Of a stretch of 64,000 nt of DNA, positions 36,584-45,372 are shown one piece after another. The stretch is from an uncultured Fulvivirga sp. GTDB lineage: Bacteria; Bacteroidota; Bacteroidia; Cytophagales; Cyclobacteriaceae. Positions within the stretch are counted from its first letter, which is position 1; each line of letters starts with the position of its first letter. The notes below the pieces were generated by a model. That model saw only the letters and a list, made by a program, of their open reading frames with translations, was not told the DNA's origin and did not search any database. The DNA is taken from contig CANMSE010000003.1 of the NCBI GenBank assembly GCA_947500555.1, forward strand, positions 310,001 through 374,000. The letters are read 5' to 3'. A program made the position numbers and the translations under genes.

Positions 36584-37453
36584 TTACTTTCCAGCAGATT
36601 TGAAATCAAGAGGAGTCGAACCGGTAGTTTTCTTAAAAAAGGCACTAAAATGAATTGGTTCCTTGAAACCCAACTCATAGCCTATTTGCTTAACATTCAA
36701 TTCAGTATGCAATAACAAACGCTTAGCTTCAATTATGATTCGTTCCAGAATATACTCTTTTGCTGTATAACCTAAAGAATCTTTAATAACCTCATTGAGA
36801 TATTTAGAACTAACATTTAGCATATCTGCATAGCCGCCCACCTTATGTTCATGTTTAAAACTTTTCTCAACAGCATTTCTGAAATCAACCAGTATGCATG
36901 ATTGTTTACTTTCTAATGGCTGTGGCAGGTCGCATTCCGTATTGCATTGAATAAGAAATAACTGTAACAACGCCCCTAGTGCTTCATTATAATACCTTTC
37001 TTGCTGTTCAAAGAATGGAATCATATCGTTAATAATTTGCTCTAGTTTATAAGACAACACCTGTGATATATGTAATGGCGGTGTTTCACTATATGGTTGG
37101 AATAGATTGATATTATTGATGAAGCTCAATGGGATATTGTTGAGGGCCAAAAAATCTGCTGAAAAAGACAGTACCCAACCATTTGGACGATTGCGAGTGG
37201 TGATCTGATGTATTTGTCCTGGAGAAAGAAAAAAGACTTGATCATCCGCTAGATCATAAGTATTAAAATCAATTAAATGACTGCCTTTACCTTTATTGAT
37301 CCAGATAACGGCATAGAAGTCATGTCGATGTGGATCATCTGCTGTACCATTGGTATCATCATAATGATCTTCCATCTTTTCCAATCTAAAAAACCGATTT
37401 GGATGTGCTTCATCTGAAAGATGATAAACCCTGATGCCCTCCTTTTCTTTCAT
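36584..37453 (-). CDS. AraC-family transcriptional regulator
   Basis: A 289-residue regulator with an N-terminal cupin-like sensing domain (DPHRHDFYAVIWINKGKG at about 41-58) and two C-terminal helix-turn-helix motifs (about 190-285), including IGYELGFKEPIHFSAFFKK, the conserved second recognition helix area. The target is unknown; its neighbours are the pirin gene (105 bp downstream on the same strand) and a CPBP protease gene. It could control the pirin and nitroreductase genes, but there is no direct sign of this. Confidence 0.88.
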   Translation of the reverse strand: MKEKEGIRVYHLSDEAHPNRFFRLEKMEDHYDDTNGTADDPHRHDFYAVIWINKGKGSHLIDFNTYDLADDQVFFLSPGQIHQITTRNRPNGWVLSFSADFLALNNIPLSFINNINLFQPYSETPPLHISQVLSYKLEQIINDMIPFFEQQERYYNEALGALLQLFLIQCNTECDLPQPLESKQSCILVDFRNAVEKSFKHEHKVGGYADMLNVSSKYLNEVIKDSLGYTAKEYILERIIIEAKRLLLHTELNVKQIGYELGFKEPIHFSAFFKKTTGSTPLDFKSAGK

Positions 37454-37486
37454 TCAACCAATAATACAAAAAAAAGGTATGCTAAC

Positions 37487-38182
37487 TCATAGGTTCGTGG
37501 TGCCATTGTAATAGATGGCTAAAAACCCAAGCGTATCAAGGAGTCCATGAGCTATGATGGTCATCCAAAGATTTCTATAAGCTGCATAAAAAATACCTGT
37601 TAAAATAGCAATTACCGTTGTGCTCATTACGCCACCAGCTCCCTGGTACAAATGAAACAAACCAAAGATTACCGCCTGAATAATTATTGCTAAAAACAAT
37701 GACAGCTTGGTATCTCCCATTAGGCCTGTCAAACGATTAAGTAAGTAACCACGAAAGATCAATTCCTCAAAAAAGCCGCCAATTACCCAAGAAAGGCAGA
37801 TCCAAAATATGAGGGCTTTAATATTCCCATGAACATTGTTGAAAAACGAATAATCAGCCGCTTCAAATTGAAAGAAACCCCCGATAAGACCTTGTAAAAA
37901 TGATGGTAATACTGCTTGTAGAATTAGAAGCAGAAAAGTTAAAAGAATGAAAGGAAGAGCCTTATTAACCTTTTTTAGGCCTACGCCACTCCATGACTCA
38001 TTATTCGATTTTAAAAAATAGAGAATTGCCAAACCTAAAAGGACAATTCTTATTGGTATAGGGGCATTGGAAGGGATACCGAATAATGGATAAATTAATG
38101 AGGTAAAAGCGAACGGAATACTAATAGCCAGAAAGGCTAATATGGTTAACTCCTTGAAAATATTTGATTTTGAAACTATCAT
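37487..38182 (-). CDS. CPBP family intramembrane metalloprotease
   Basis: A protein of about 231 residues with about eight hydrophobic segments. The family motifs are present: EELIFRG (E-E-x-x-x-R), FGLFH, and the His of IIAHGLLD. These proteases, related to Rce1, cut membrane substrates or act as bacteriocin-immunity-type proteins. I start at MIVSKSNIF (38182); the frame extends 36 bp upstream. The gene lies 33 bp upstream of the AraC-type gene on the same strand. Substrate unknown. Confidence 0.85.
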   Translation of the reverse strand: MIVSKSNIFKELTILAFLAISIPFAFTSLIYPLFGIPSNAPIPIRIVLLGLAILYFLKSNNESWSGVGLKKVNKALPFILLTFLLLILQAVLPSFLQGLIGGFFQFEAADYSFFNNVHGNIKALIFWICLSWVIGGFFEELIFRGYLLNRLTGLMGDTKLSLFLAIIIQAVIFGLFHLYQGAGGVMSTTVIAILTGIFYAAYRNLWMTIIAHGLLDTLGFLAIYYNGTTNL

Positions 38183-38375
38183 TTTTAAGTCGATTTTGAA
38201 ATGATAATTATAATTCACAAATAGTGAGGAGTTCTCCTGATTTAGACAATCTGGAGATAATTAGTTGAAGAATTACGATAAATATGTGAAGGCATAGCAC
38301 GAAAGAAGTGCCTTAATTAGGTGTTTTTTGAAAGTCTCTTCGTTACACCCTGATTTCGACCCATGCTTTCATTGA

Positions 38376-38389
38376 TGGGTCGTTGGTTC
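38376..38389 (+). repeat. Inverted copy of a tRNA-Thr fragment
   Basis: TGGGTCGTTGGTTC is identical to the variable-loop/T-arm part of the tRNA-Thr gene (complement at 38469-38482) but lies on the opposite strand, on the other side of the terminator. Confidence 0.5.
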
Positions 38390-38410
38390 TCAAACTAAAT
38401 AGATTTAAAA

Positions 38411-38446
38411 CAAAAATACCCGGACCAAATAGTCCGGGTATTTTTG
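38411..38446 (-). terminator. Intrinsic terminator of tRNA-Thr
   Basis: A perfect 15-bp stem (arms CAAAAATACCCGGAC and GTCCGGGTATTTTTG) with a 6-nt loop, located 5 bp downstream of the tRNA 3' end. The A/T ends give T5 after the GC stem on either strand, so it could work in both directions. Confidence 0.85.
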
Positions 38447-38451
38447 TTTAG

Positions 38452-38525
38452 AGCCTCCAGTCGGATTCGAACCAACGACCCACGCATTACAAGTGCGTTG
38501 CTCTGGCCAACTGAGCTATGGAGGC
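38452..38525 (-). tRNA. tRNA-Thr (anticodon TGT)
   Basis: A cloverleaf folds on the minus strand: acceptor GCCTCCA/TGGAGGC, D stem GCTC/GAGC, anticodon stem ACGCA/TGCGT with loop CTTGTAA (anticodon TGT), a 5-nt variable loop, and T stem GTTGG/CCGAC with loop TTCGAAT. The CCA end is not encoded. Anticodon UGU reads ACA and, by wobble, other Thr codons. Confidence 0.96.
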
Positions 38526-38591
38526 TTCTTTGCTCGAAGCGAGTGCAAATTTAATCTACCACTCTATAAAACCAAATAGATTCAGAAAAAA

Positions 38592-41009
38592 TTAAGAATA
38601 ATTTCTAACTATTTTAAGCTGATGCTTTAGACCACGCAGTTCATTATTTGCTGCGTCAATCTTAGTATCAAATTCTTCTTTCAACTTATCAGCTGTTTTA
38701 GAATTAGCAAAGAATTCAATATTATTTTTCCACAGGGCTATATCATTCTCCAGTTGCCCTATCTGCTTTCTGATCGTTTGCTCTTTCCTGAACATTTTAT
38801 CACCAGCATTAGGGCCAGACTTGATTTTGTTTATCTGATTTTCCAATCTTATTTGCTGTCGTTCCTCATTGGTAATATCCTCCAAACTATTGATATACTT
38901 ATCAACCGCCTCAGAGTATTTACTCTTGATCTTAGACATCGCATTTTTGGGAACAAAACCGGCATTATTAAATTCTGCCTGAAGCTCTCTGAACTTTTCA
39001 AGGTCATTTGATTTCTCTTCCGCCAGTTTTTCGATCGACTCACAAAAGGCTTCCTTCTTTTTAAGGTTCTCTACGTACTCCTTCTCCACATCACCCATAC
39101 TTTCGCGCTTCTGCTCGAAGAAGTGATCACAAGCGGCTTTAAACTCTCTATAAACGGATTCTCTGTACTTCTCAGGGACCGGACCTACCTCTCTCCACTC
39201 CGTCTGCAATCTCTTCAGATCATTGGCCGTCTTATTCCAATCCGTGCTTTCTTTTAATTCATTGGCTTTATCCAGTAGCACCTTTTTCTTTTCAAGGTTC
39301 TCCTCACGCTTGCCATCGAGTTTTTTAAAGAACTGCCCTTTATTACTGTAGAAGGTTTTGAAAGCTGACCAGAATGCCCGGTTTATTTCTTTCGCTTTAG
39401 CTCGCGGCAATCCACCAATAGACTCCCATTTCTTTTGCAGCTCCTGGAGTTCTTTAGTCTTTTGATTCCATTCCTTAATACGATCTGAATCAAAAGTGGT
39501 GAATTCTTTTGCCTTTTCAACAAGCTCCTGTTTAATAATCAGATTAGCTTCAAGCTCTTCTTTCAGGCCGTCTACAAATTCCTTTCTGCGATCATATACT
39601 GCATCAGAAGCGGCTTTAAATCGCTGCCATAATGCTTCACGTTCTTCATTAGGGACAGGACCAACGTGCTTAAATTCGTGGTGAAGCTCATTGAGATCCT
39701 TGATGGCCTCATTCAGGTTTTCTACTTTTACTAATTTCTCTGCCTTTTCACAAAGTTCTAGCTTTGACTCTAAGTTCTTTTTGCGATCAAGTTCTTTAAG
39801 CTCAAAATATATGTGCCGATTATCAAAGAAACGATCAACCAGCGCATTGTAATTGGCCCATAGCGTTTTAACATAAGCCCCGGGAACGGGTCCAACTTCT
39901 TTCCATTCGGTTTGGATGGCCTTAAAAGCATCAAACTTGATATTGGTTTCCTCTGAGTCTACAAACTCACGAAGTTTTTCAAGAATCTCTTGCTTCTTCT
40001 TAAGATTAGCGTCCTTCCTGCTCTCCTGATCCTTGGAATACTGAATTTTGTTATCCCTTATTAGTCTATAGTTCGCTTCAAATCGATCAGTAAGCTCGTC
40101 CGTTTTGAATGAAAAGTCGCCTTCTTCACCCCCATCAGCGATGAACTTATCTAAAGCTTCCTGTCTTTCTTTATTCTTGATTTCATCAAAGAAGGGTTTC
40201 ACAACGCGTGCTTTGCGTTCCGCTTTGATGACATTACTATCTTGTGACAACTCACGAATGAGTGTGACAAAGTCTTCTTTAGAAAATGTGCTGTAGTCTA
40301 CTACTTCTTCCTCTTCATGCTCATGATGGTGATCATCATCCTTTTCAGCCAGGTCTTCTTCTGAAGTTAGCTCTTTCTTCGCTTCTACTTTTACAGGTTC
40401 AGCTACTCCTTCTTTCTTATCATCAACATCCTTAATCACCTCATCATCAGCCTGTTCAGACTTAACCTCTTCAACTTTAGTTTCAATAGGTTTACTATCT
40501 TCAACTGGCTCCGGAGTCACCTCTTCAGCGGGTTTCTCTTCGTCTACTACAGGAGTATTTTCAATTTCTACAGCTTCTGACTCAGTATTGGCTGGTTCTT
40601 CTGTAGACTTGATTTCCGCTTCTGGAGTAGGTTCGTCAGATTCGGTTTTAACCTCTTCTGCTACTGGAGTTGATTCTTCTTTGCTGGGTTCTTTGGAGGG
40701 TGTAACCTCTTCACCTAGAGCACTTTCAATTTCTGCCCCTGTCGGTTCAGCGTTGATAGGTTCTTCTACAGATTCGGTTTCAGCTTCTTGTGTAGGTTCA
40801 TCAGATTCAGTTTTAACCTCTTCTGCTACTGGAGTTGATTCCTCTTTACTGGGTTCTTCGGTGGGTGTAACCTCTTCATCTGTAGTCTCTTCTGCTACCT
40901 TTTTATCAGTAGTTTCGATTATTTGTTCTTCACCATTTTCAGGTGTAACAGATGGGATTTCACTCGATTCCGGCCCCTTTTCATTTAATTCCTTCTCGTT
41001 ATCCATCAT
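38592..41009 (-). CDS. DUF349 repeat protein with acidic N-terminus
   Basis: A protein of about 805 residues. The N-terminal 230 residues are a Glu/Pro/Thr-rich, low-complexity acidic tail with repeated EEPSKEESTPVAEEVKTESD units. From about residue 250 on come several DUF349 units, each about 70 residues and marked by W-K/R-E-V-G-P-V-P or a close variant, then a basic coiled-coil end. Function unknown; such proteins are common in Bacteroidota and are thought to be cytoplasmic. I start at the ATG at 41009 rather than a TTG further upstream. It is the last gene of a yqgE-linked operon. Confidence 0.82.
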   Translation of the reverse strand: MMDNEKELNEKGPESSEIPSVTPENGEEQIIETTDKKVAEETTDEEVTPTEEPSKEESTPVAEEVKTESDEPTQEAETESVEEPINAEPTGAEIESALGEEVTPSKEPSKEESTPVAEEVKTESDEPTPEAEIKSTEEPANTESEAVEIENTPVVDEEKPAEEVTPEPVEDSKPIETKVEEVKSEQADDEVIKDVDDKKEGVAEPVKVEAKKELTSEEDLAEKDDDHHHEHEEEEVVDYSTFSKEDFVTLIRELSQDSNVIKAERKARVVKPFFDEIKNKERQEALDKFIADGGEEGDFSFKTDELTDRFEANYRLIRDNKIQYSKDQESRKDANLKKKQEILEKLREFVDSEETNIKFDAFKAIQTEWKEVGPVPGAYVKTLWANYNALVDRFFDNRHIYFELKELDRKKNLESKLELCEKAEKLVKVENLNEAIKDLNELHHEFKHVGPVPNEEREALWQRFKAASDAVYDRRKEFVDGLKEELEANLIIKQELVEKAKEFTTFDSDRIKEWNQKTKELQELQKKWESIGGLPRAKAKEINRAFWSAFKTFYSNKGQFFKKLDGKREENLEKKKVLLDKANELKESTDWNKTANDLKRLQTEWREVGPVPEKYRESVYREFKAACDHFFEQKRESMGDVEKEYVENLKKKEAFCESIEKLAEEKSNDLEKFRELQAEFNNAGFVPKNAMSKIKSKYSEAVDKYINSLEDITNEERQQIRLENQINKIKSGPNAGDKMFRKEQTIRKQIGQLENDIALWKNNIEFFANSKTADKLKEEFDTKIDAANNELRGLKHQLKIVRNYS

Positions 41010-41053
41010 ATACCGTATTACAACATCATAAGATGTAAAATTAGTAAAATCAT

Positions 41054-41629
41054 TCAATTAAGTCTTGGGTCGGTTGGATAATTTGAATAGACGTTATAAC
41101 GCCCTCCTAATCCTTTTAAAACCCTTTTCCATAATGCTTCTACGTCCTGATCGAATACTAATTCTTTTGTCGCGTTGGGAGTAACTATCCATGAATTGGC
41201 ATCCAGCTCATCCTGGAGCTGGCCTTCTGACCAACCTGAATAGCCTACAAAAAATTTAAAATCCTCTGATTTGATTGCTTTAGTGTCTATAAGCGAGATC
41301 AACTGTTCAAAATTACCTCCCCAATAAAGTCCATTCCCAAGGTCTACGCCATCTTCCAGGTACTCTGCTTTGTGAATGAAGTGAAGAGTATCCTGCTGAA
41401 CAGGCCCGCCTATATGAACCGTCTCTTTGTAGTCATTGATGTCTTCGATGATGTCCTCTAATGTCACGGCACTGGGTTTATTCAAAATAAAACCGAACGA
41501 CCCATCCTCGTTGTGCTCACAGATAAGCACGACCGTCCGCTCGAAATTTGGATCTGGCAGGAAAGGTTCAGATATCAATAATCTGCCTTTTTCGGGGGTA
41601 AGATTGTTCTTAAACTTAAAAAAATCCAT
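41054..41629 (-). CDS. YqgE/AlgH family protein
   Basis: A 191-residue protein of the UPF0301 family. It begins with the typical segment KGRLLISEPFLPDPNF, followed by RTVVLICEHNEDGSFGFILN, and has the central HIGGPV and YSGWSEGQL motifs. Despite the AlgH name in Pseudomonas, there is no evidence that it belongs to alginate biosynthesis here; its molecular function is not known. It overlaps the miaE stop by 1 bp and precedes the DUF349 gene. Confidence 0.92.
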   Translation of the reverse strand: MDFFKFKNNLTPEKGRLLISEPFLPDPNFERTVVLICEHNEDGSFGFILNKPSAVTLEDIIEDINDYKETVHIGGPVQQDTLHFIHKAEYLEDGVDLGNGLYWGGNFEQLISLIDTKAIKSEDFKFFVGYSGWSEGQLQDELDANSWIVTPNATKELVFDQDVEALWKRVLKGLGGRYNVYSNYPTDPRLN

Positions 41630-42213
41630 TAATGTAATGCCGCTTTTATTGGCTGCTTACTAAGTACAACAGCTTCTATTTCATTTAATTCATTTAATCT
41701 ATCATAAACGATTTTTTCATCAAAATAATTGAGTGCCATTTTCACAAATATATTTCCGTGCTTGGCTTCTGATGCCCATAGATTATGGTAAAACTTTTTC
41801 AACTCCCCCTCTTCCAAATTTTCATAAACCAATCGAAACCGCTCTGCACCGCGGCATTCAACAATTGATGCCAACAACAATCTATCTAAAAATCTATTCT
41901 CTACATCACTCCGGCAATGGTCTACCAGCTCTTTCACGTACATGTCCTGCCCCATCTTAGCGGGTAATTGAACACCCCGTGATTCCATGATCTCATATAC
42001 CTGCTGGAAGTGCTCCAATTCCTCTGCTGCGGTTTCAATGAGTTCAGGGATAATCTCTACCCTATCAGGGAATTTAGCCACAAAGCTCATGGCCATGGCC
42101 GATGCCTTTCGCTCACAATCTGCATGGTCTTGTAAAAACGAATCAAAATCATTCATGACCGCTTCAACCCACTCTTTGCTGCTCTCGCTTGCTAATTCTA
42201 CGCTTAACTTCAT
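41629..42213 (-). CDS. miaE: tRNA-(ms2io6A)-hydroxylase MiaE
   Basis: A 194-residue non-heme di-iron monooxygenase with a ferritin-like four-helix bundle. The iron-binding pattern shows as ERKASAM, EELEHFQQV (E-x-x-H), ECRGAERF and the later EAKHGNIF segment. It hydroxylates the isopentenyl group of ms2i6A37 in tRNA. First gene of a three-gene minus-strand operon with yqgE (overlapping by 1 bp) and the DUF349 gene. Length matches the family. Confidence 0.93.
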   Translation of the reverse strand: MKLSVELASESSKEWVEAVMNDFDSFLQDHADCERKASAMAMSFVAKFPDRVEIIPELIETAAEELEHFQQVYEIMESRGVQLPAKMGQDMYVKELVDHCRSDVENRFLDRLLLASIVECRGAERFRLVYENLEEGELKKFYHNLWASEAKHGNIFVKMALNYFDEKIVYDRLNELNEIEAVVLSKQPIKAALH

Positions 42214-42609
42214 TGACTATTTATTTTATCTCTCAAATTAACCGTAAAAGATTGATGGGATAAAAGGATTATAGATAGAATTTACACTGGTTGTCATGCC
42301 GGAAATTAAAGAGCTATATTTTTTAGCCCTTTAATTATCCGGTAGCTAATATCTAAGTAGTGTCTGTAAGAAAACTGACAACGTTTTGCGAACAAGGTGA
42401 AGCAATCTCCTTATATGATCAAAAAACAAACAAAAGATTGCTTCGTTACCTCGCAAAACGTAAAGTTTCTTAGTTTTCTTAGAGACACTAAGTAGGAGAT
42501 CACGGATAATTCTTCTCATTAAAAAATGAGTAAAATTTCCGAGATGACGATATTATTATTTTACCCCAATTGTTAAGGTTTTCCTTGAAGAAGCCCTTAA
42601 TTTTGATGT
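42214..42609. other. Gap of 396 bp between miaE and pdxH
   Basis: This gap holds the MITE-like element. The flanks contain short ATTATCCGG/CCGGA-like bits (for example near 42297 and 42334) but no gene. A TAATTTTG box at 42598-42605 lies only 4 bp before the pdxH start and is too close to be a normal promoter. Confidence 0.5.
42361..42487. mobile_element. MITE-like element with 8-bp target duplication
   Basis: A non-coding element of 127 bp. Its ends are inverted repeats (TGTCTGTAAGAAAACT and, from the other end, TGTCTCTAAGAAAACT, one mismatch), and most of the rest also pairs (AACGTTTTGCGA and AGCAATCT on the left match the right arm). It is flanked by perfect 8-bp direct repeats CTAAGTAG at 42353-42360 and 42488-42495, the mark of a transposition event. 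No transposase gene is inside. It lies between miaE and pdxH. Confidence 0.8.
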
Positions 42610-43251
42610 ATGAGCAAAGACATTGCAAGTATCCGTAAAGAGTATAGTAAACACAGCCTCGACATCGCTGATGTAGATAAAAATCCCTTAAAAACATTCA
42701 ACCAATGGTTCAATGAAGCTATGAAGGCAGAGGTAACTGAACCCAATGCAATGACACTGTCAACGGTAGGTAAAAACAACGTTCCTGCTGGCCGCATAGT
42801 ACTTCTCAAAGAAGTAGATAAAGGGTTTGTTTTCTATACTAATTACCAGAGTGATAAAGGTAGAGAGCTTGAGGAAAACCCAGTGGCGGGACTTACATTC
42901 TTCTGGCCTGAACTGGAACGCCAGGTGCGCATTCAAGGGGATGTAGAAAAGGTAAGTGAAGAAATGTCGACCGAATACTTTCAAAGCAGACCTAAAGAAA
43001 GTCAAATAGGCGCCTGGACCTCCCCACAGAGTTCTGTGATTAAAAACCGTGAGATCTTGCAAGAGCGGGAACAAAGCATTGCCAGCAAGTATAAAGATGA
43101 CAAAGTGCTGCCAAGGCCTAAGCAATGGGGTGGTTATCGTCTAAACGCCTTTCACATTGAATTTTGGCAGGGCCGACCTAGCCGACTGCACGATAGAATC
43201 GCTTACACCCTTATTGAGGGCAACTGGCAAATCAATCGTTTGGCTCCTTGA
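42610..43251 (+). CDS. pdxH: Pyridoxamine 5'-phosphate oxidase
   Basis: A 213-residue FMN enzyme that oxidises pyridoxamine or pyridoxine 5'-phosphate to pyridoxal 5'-phosphate. Typical segments are GRIVLLKEVDKGFVFYTNY near 58-76, the FMN contacts of NPVAGLTFFWPELERQVRI, SRPKESQIGAW, and the C-terminal EFWQGRPSRLHDR substrate loop. Cytoplasmic. Its stop overlaps the start of the next gene by 4 bp (TTGA), so the glycosyltransferase is probably translationally coupled to it. Confidence 0.96.
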   Translation: MSKDIASIRKEYSKHSLDIADVDKNPLKTFNQWFNEAMKAEVTEPNAMTLSTVGKNNVPAGRIVLLKEVDKGFVFYTNYQSDKGRELEENPVAGLTFFWPELERQVRIQGDVEKVSEEMSTEYFQSRPKESQIGAWTSPQSSVIKNREILQEREQSIASKYKDDKVLPRPKQWGGYRLNAFHIEFWQGRPSRLHDRIAYTLIEGNWQINRLAP

Positions 43252-44492
43252 GTGTCTATTTCGAGCGCTACGCCTACACTGATCAATTAATCCAAGAACC
43301 TCCCAGTGATAATCTAGGGATGGTAATTACTATTCCTTGCTATAATGAGCCTGAACTGACGAAAAGCTTAGCCAGCCTGGCCTATTGCCATCCCGGTAGA
43401 GTGGATGTGGAAGTGATTGTAGTCATTAACCACAGTGAAGACGCCAGTGAGGCCATTAAGAAGCAAAATAAGGATACTTATCAAAGTGCATTAGACTTTG
43501 CGAAAGTTTATAATACAGAGCACATCCAATTTCATATTCTGCTAAAAGAGTTGCCTCCTAAGCATGCAGGGGTCGGTTTAGCACGTAAAATTGCCATGGA
43601 TGAGGCTGCCAGACGCTTAGATGCTGTTGGCCAACCCGAAGGGATTATTGTCTGTTTTGATGGGGATAGTTTGTGTGAGGATAATTATTTACTAGCTATT
43701 GACCAGTTTTTTCAGGCCAACCCTAATGCTCCCGGGTGCAGTATTCACTTCGAGCATCCATTAGAAGGTGAGTTAGAACCTGCTATCTATAAGGCCATTA
43801 TAGATTATGAGCTCTTCTTACGCTATTATGTACATGCACTTCGGTATGCAGGTTTTCCACATGCTTATCAGACTATCGGATCGAGCATGGCGGTACGTAA
43901 TCATATCTATCAAAAGCAAGGTGGTATGAACAGGCGCAAAGCCGGTGAGGACTTTTACTTTCTGCATAAGGTAATTCCGCTAGGAGGTTTCGGGGAAATA
44001 AAAAGGACTAAAATGATTCCCTCACCACGGCAAAGTGACAGGGTGCCTTTCGGTACGGGCAAAGCTGTGAACGACTGGTTGAACAAAGGAAGTTTAGAGA
44101 CTTATAATCCTAAATCCTTTGAAGATTTGATGAAATTCTATACCAAATTAAATTTGGTTGAGGATTATAACTCACTATTAATCAATATATTAGATAATAT
44201 ACCAAAACCAATAGTTGAATTTAGTAAAACCATTGACTTACAGGAGAACATGGAGCGGATAAAAAAGAATTCTAAAGATTTAGAATCTTTCAAGGCCAAC
44301 TTCCATCGTTGGTTTGATGGCTTCAAAGTACTGAAGTATGTCCACTTTGCACGAGACCACTTCTACCCTAACCTACCGATTAAAGAAGCATGTGATTGGT
44401 TGTTTGAACGACTGGGTTTACCCCAGCAAGATAGTGCCAAAGAGATGTTGTTGCGGTTGAGAGAGGTGGATACTTCGCCACGCTCAGTATGA
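43248..44492 (+). CDS. Family 2 glycosyltransferase
   Basis: A 414-residue GT-A-type glycosyltransferase. The domain begins near residue 25 (MVITIPCYNEPEL), and the nucleotide-sugar and metal-binding D-x-D appears as CFDGDSLC. The start is a TTG that overlaps the pdxH stop by 4 bp; no closer ATG covers the domain. The last codons (D-T-S-P-R-S-V-stop) fall inside a repeated sequence at 44469-44493, so the natural C-terminus may have been changed. Donor and acceptor are unknown; no membrane segment is evident. Confidence 0.85.
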   Translation: MSVYFERYAYTDQLIQEPPSDNLGMVITIPCYNEPELTKSLASLAYCHPGRVDVEVIVVINHSEDASEAIKKQNKDTYQSALDFAKVYNTEHIQFHILLKELPPKHAGVGLARKIAMDEAARRLDAVGQPEGIIVCFDGDSLCEDNYLLAIDQFFQANPNAPGCSIHFEHPLEGELEPAIYKAIIDYELFLRYYVHALRYAGFPHAYQTIGSSMAVRNHIYQKQGGMNRRKAGEDFYFLHKVIPLGGFGEIKRTKMIPSPRQSDRVPFGTGKAVNDWLNKGSLETYNPKSFEDLMKFYTKLNLVEDYNSLLINILDNIPKPIVEFSKTIDLQENMERIKKNSKDLESFKANFHRWFDGFKVLKYVHFARDHFYPNLPIKEACDWLFERLGLPQQDSAKEMLLRLREVDTSPRSV

Positions 44493-45372
44493 CTTAAAAT
44501 TAAACTTGGTATGAGTCAGGCTATCCGCCCCTGTAGTCACTTTGAGCTTGTCGAAGGGTGAACAAGAAAGATTTGCAACCCACAACTTATGGATTGCCTC
44601 GTCATACTTCCTCGCAATATCCAGGTATTGATAATTGCCTGCCTCTGTCGGTAGACAGGCGATGCACGAAGCAATCATTATTTATATTCGGTCTATTGAG
44701 ATTCCTGACTTCCGTTTCAATGCATAAGGATGGTCAAAGCTTGAAACCAACTAGAAACCCACCCCTGTAGTCATTCCGTATCCGCTAGTTGGCGGAGAAG
44801 AAAACTTAGCCACTATACAATCGACTTCGTTACGAAATGACATGTAGCCTGGTTTGTTAGGTATTTGAAAACAGCATTTGGGAGTCTAGCTATTCCTCAA
44901 GTTATATCATTAACCACCCCTGTAGTCATCCTGAACGCAAGTGAAGGAACTTACTAAACTTATATTCTGCTATATGACTTGGTAAGATACTTCGCTACAC
45001 TCAGTATGACGACCTACCCTGCAGTCATCCTGAACTTGTTTCAGGATCTCCTTAATTCGGTATCCCTCCATAGATGAAAAGAAACGAAGTAAAGAAAAAT
45101 CAAGCCAAAATAAACCTCCCAAGCTATTCCCTAACTGGCCCCGATATCTACCCTTCTGGTAACATAATTAATATCAATATGAAGAAACTGGCAGGCTCTT
45201 ACATTGATTCTTAATAACCGCTGAGCACGCAGAGTGATTTCGATTATGATTATCTCTGCGAAACTCTGTTCTCTCAGTTGTTTAAATCTATTACAGTTCT
45301 CATAAACAACATCAAAACACTTACTTTTACCGTATACTACAGGTATCGACCAACAACACTCAATCGCACACG
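44493..45372. repeat. Repeat-rich 880-bp gap with REP-like elements
   Basis: Contains at least four copies of a CCCTGTAGTCA-like unit, starting near 44528, 44762, 44917 and 45017, followed by small palindromes such as ATCCTGAA-CTTGT-TTCAGGAT (45027-45047) and TCCGC-TAGTTG-GCGGA (44781-44796). A 25-bp sequence at 44986-45010 matches 44469-44493 at 23 positions. No gene was found. The last 70 bp should hold the promoter of the GAF protein gene. Confidence 0.75.

Larger units (their letters stand above)
38219..38591. other. Gap with tRNA-Thr, terminator and inverted tRNA fragment
   Basis: This 373-bp gap between the CPBP protease gene and the DUF349 gene contains tRNA-Thr (38452-38525, minus), its terminator hairpin (38411-38446) and a 14-bp inverted copy of tRNA sequence at 38376-38389. 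The remainder, 38219-38340, shows nothing I can name. Confidence 0.6.

Noticed and set aside
40588..41031. Open frame of 147 codons on the plus strand, Ser/Val-rich
   Set aside because: It is the antisense of the acidic repeat tail of the DUF349 gene; low complexity and no start context.
41054..41629. AlgH as part of the alginate locus
   Set aside because: The name comes from Pseudomonas; here the gene is 6 kb away, linked to miaE, and the family function is not alginate-specific.
42598..42605. TAATTTTG promoter-like box before pdxH
   Set aside because: It ends 4 bp before the start codon and lacks a minus-33 TTG at the right distance.
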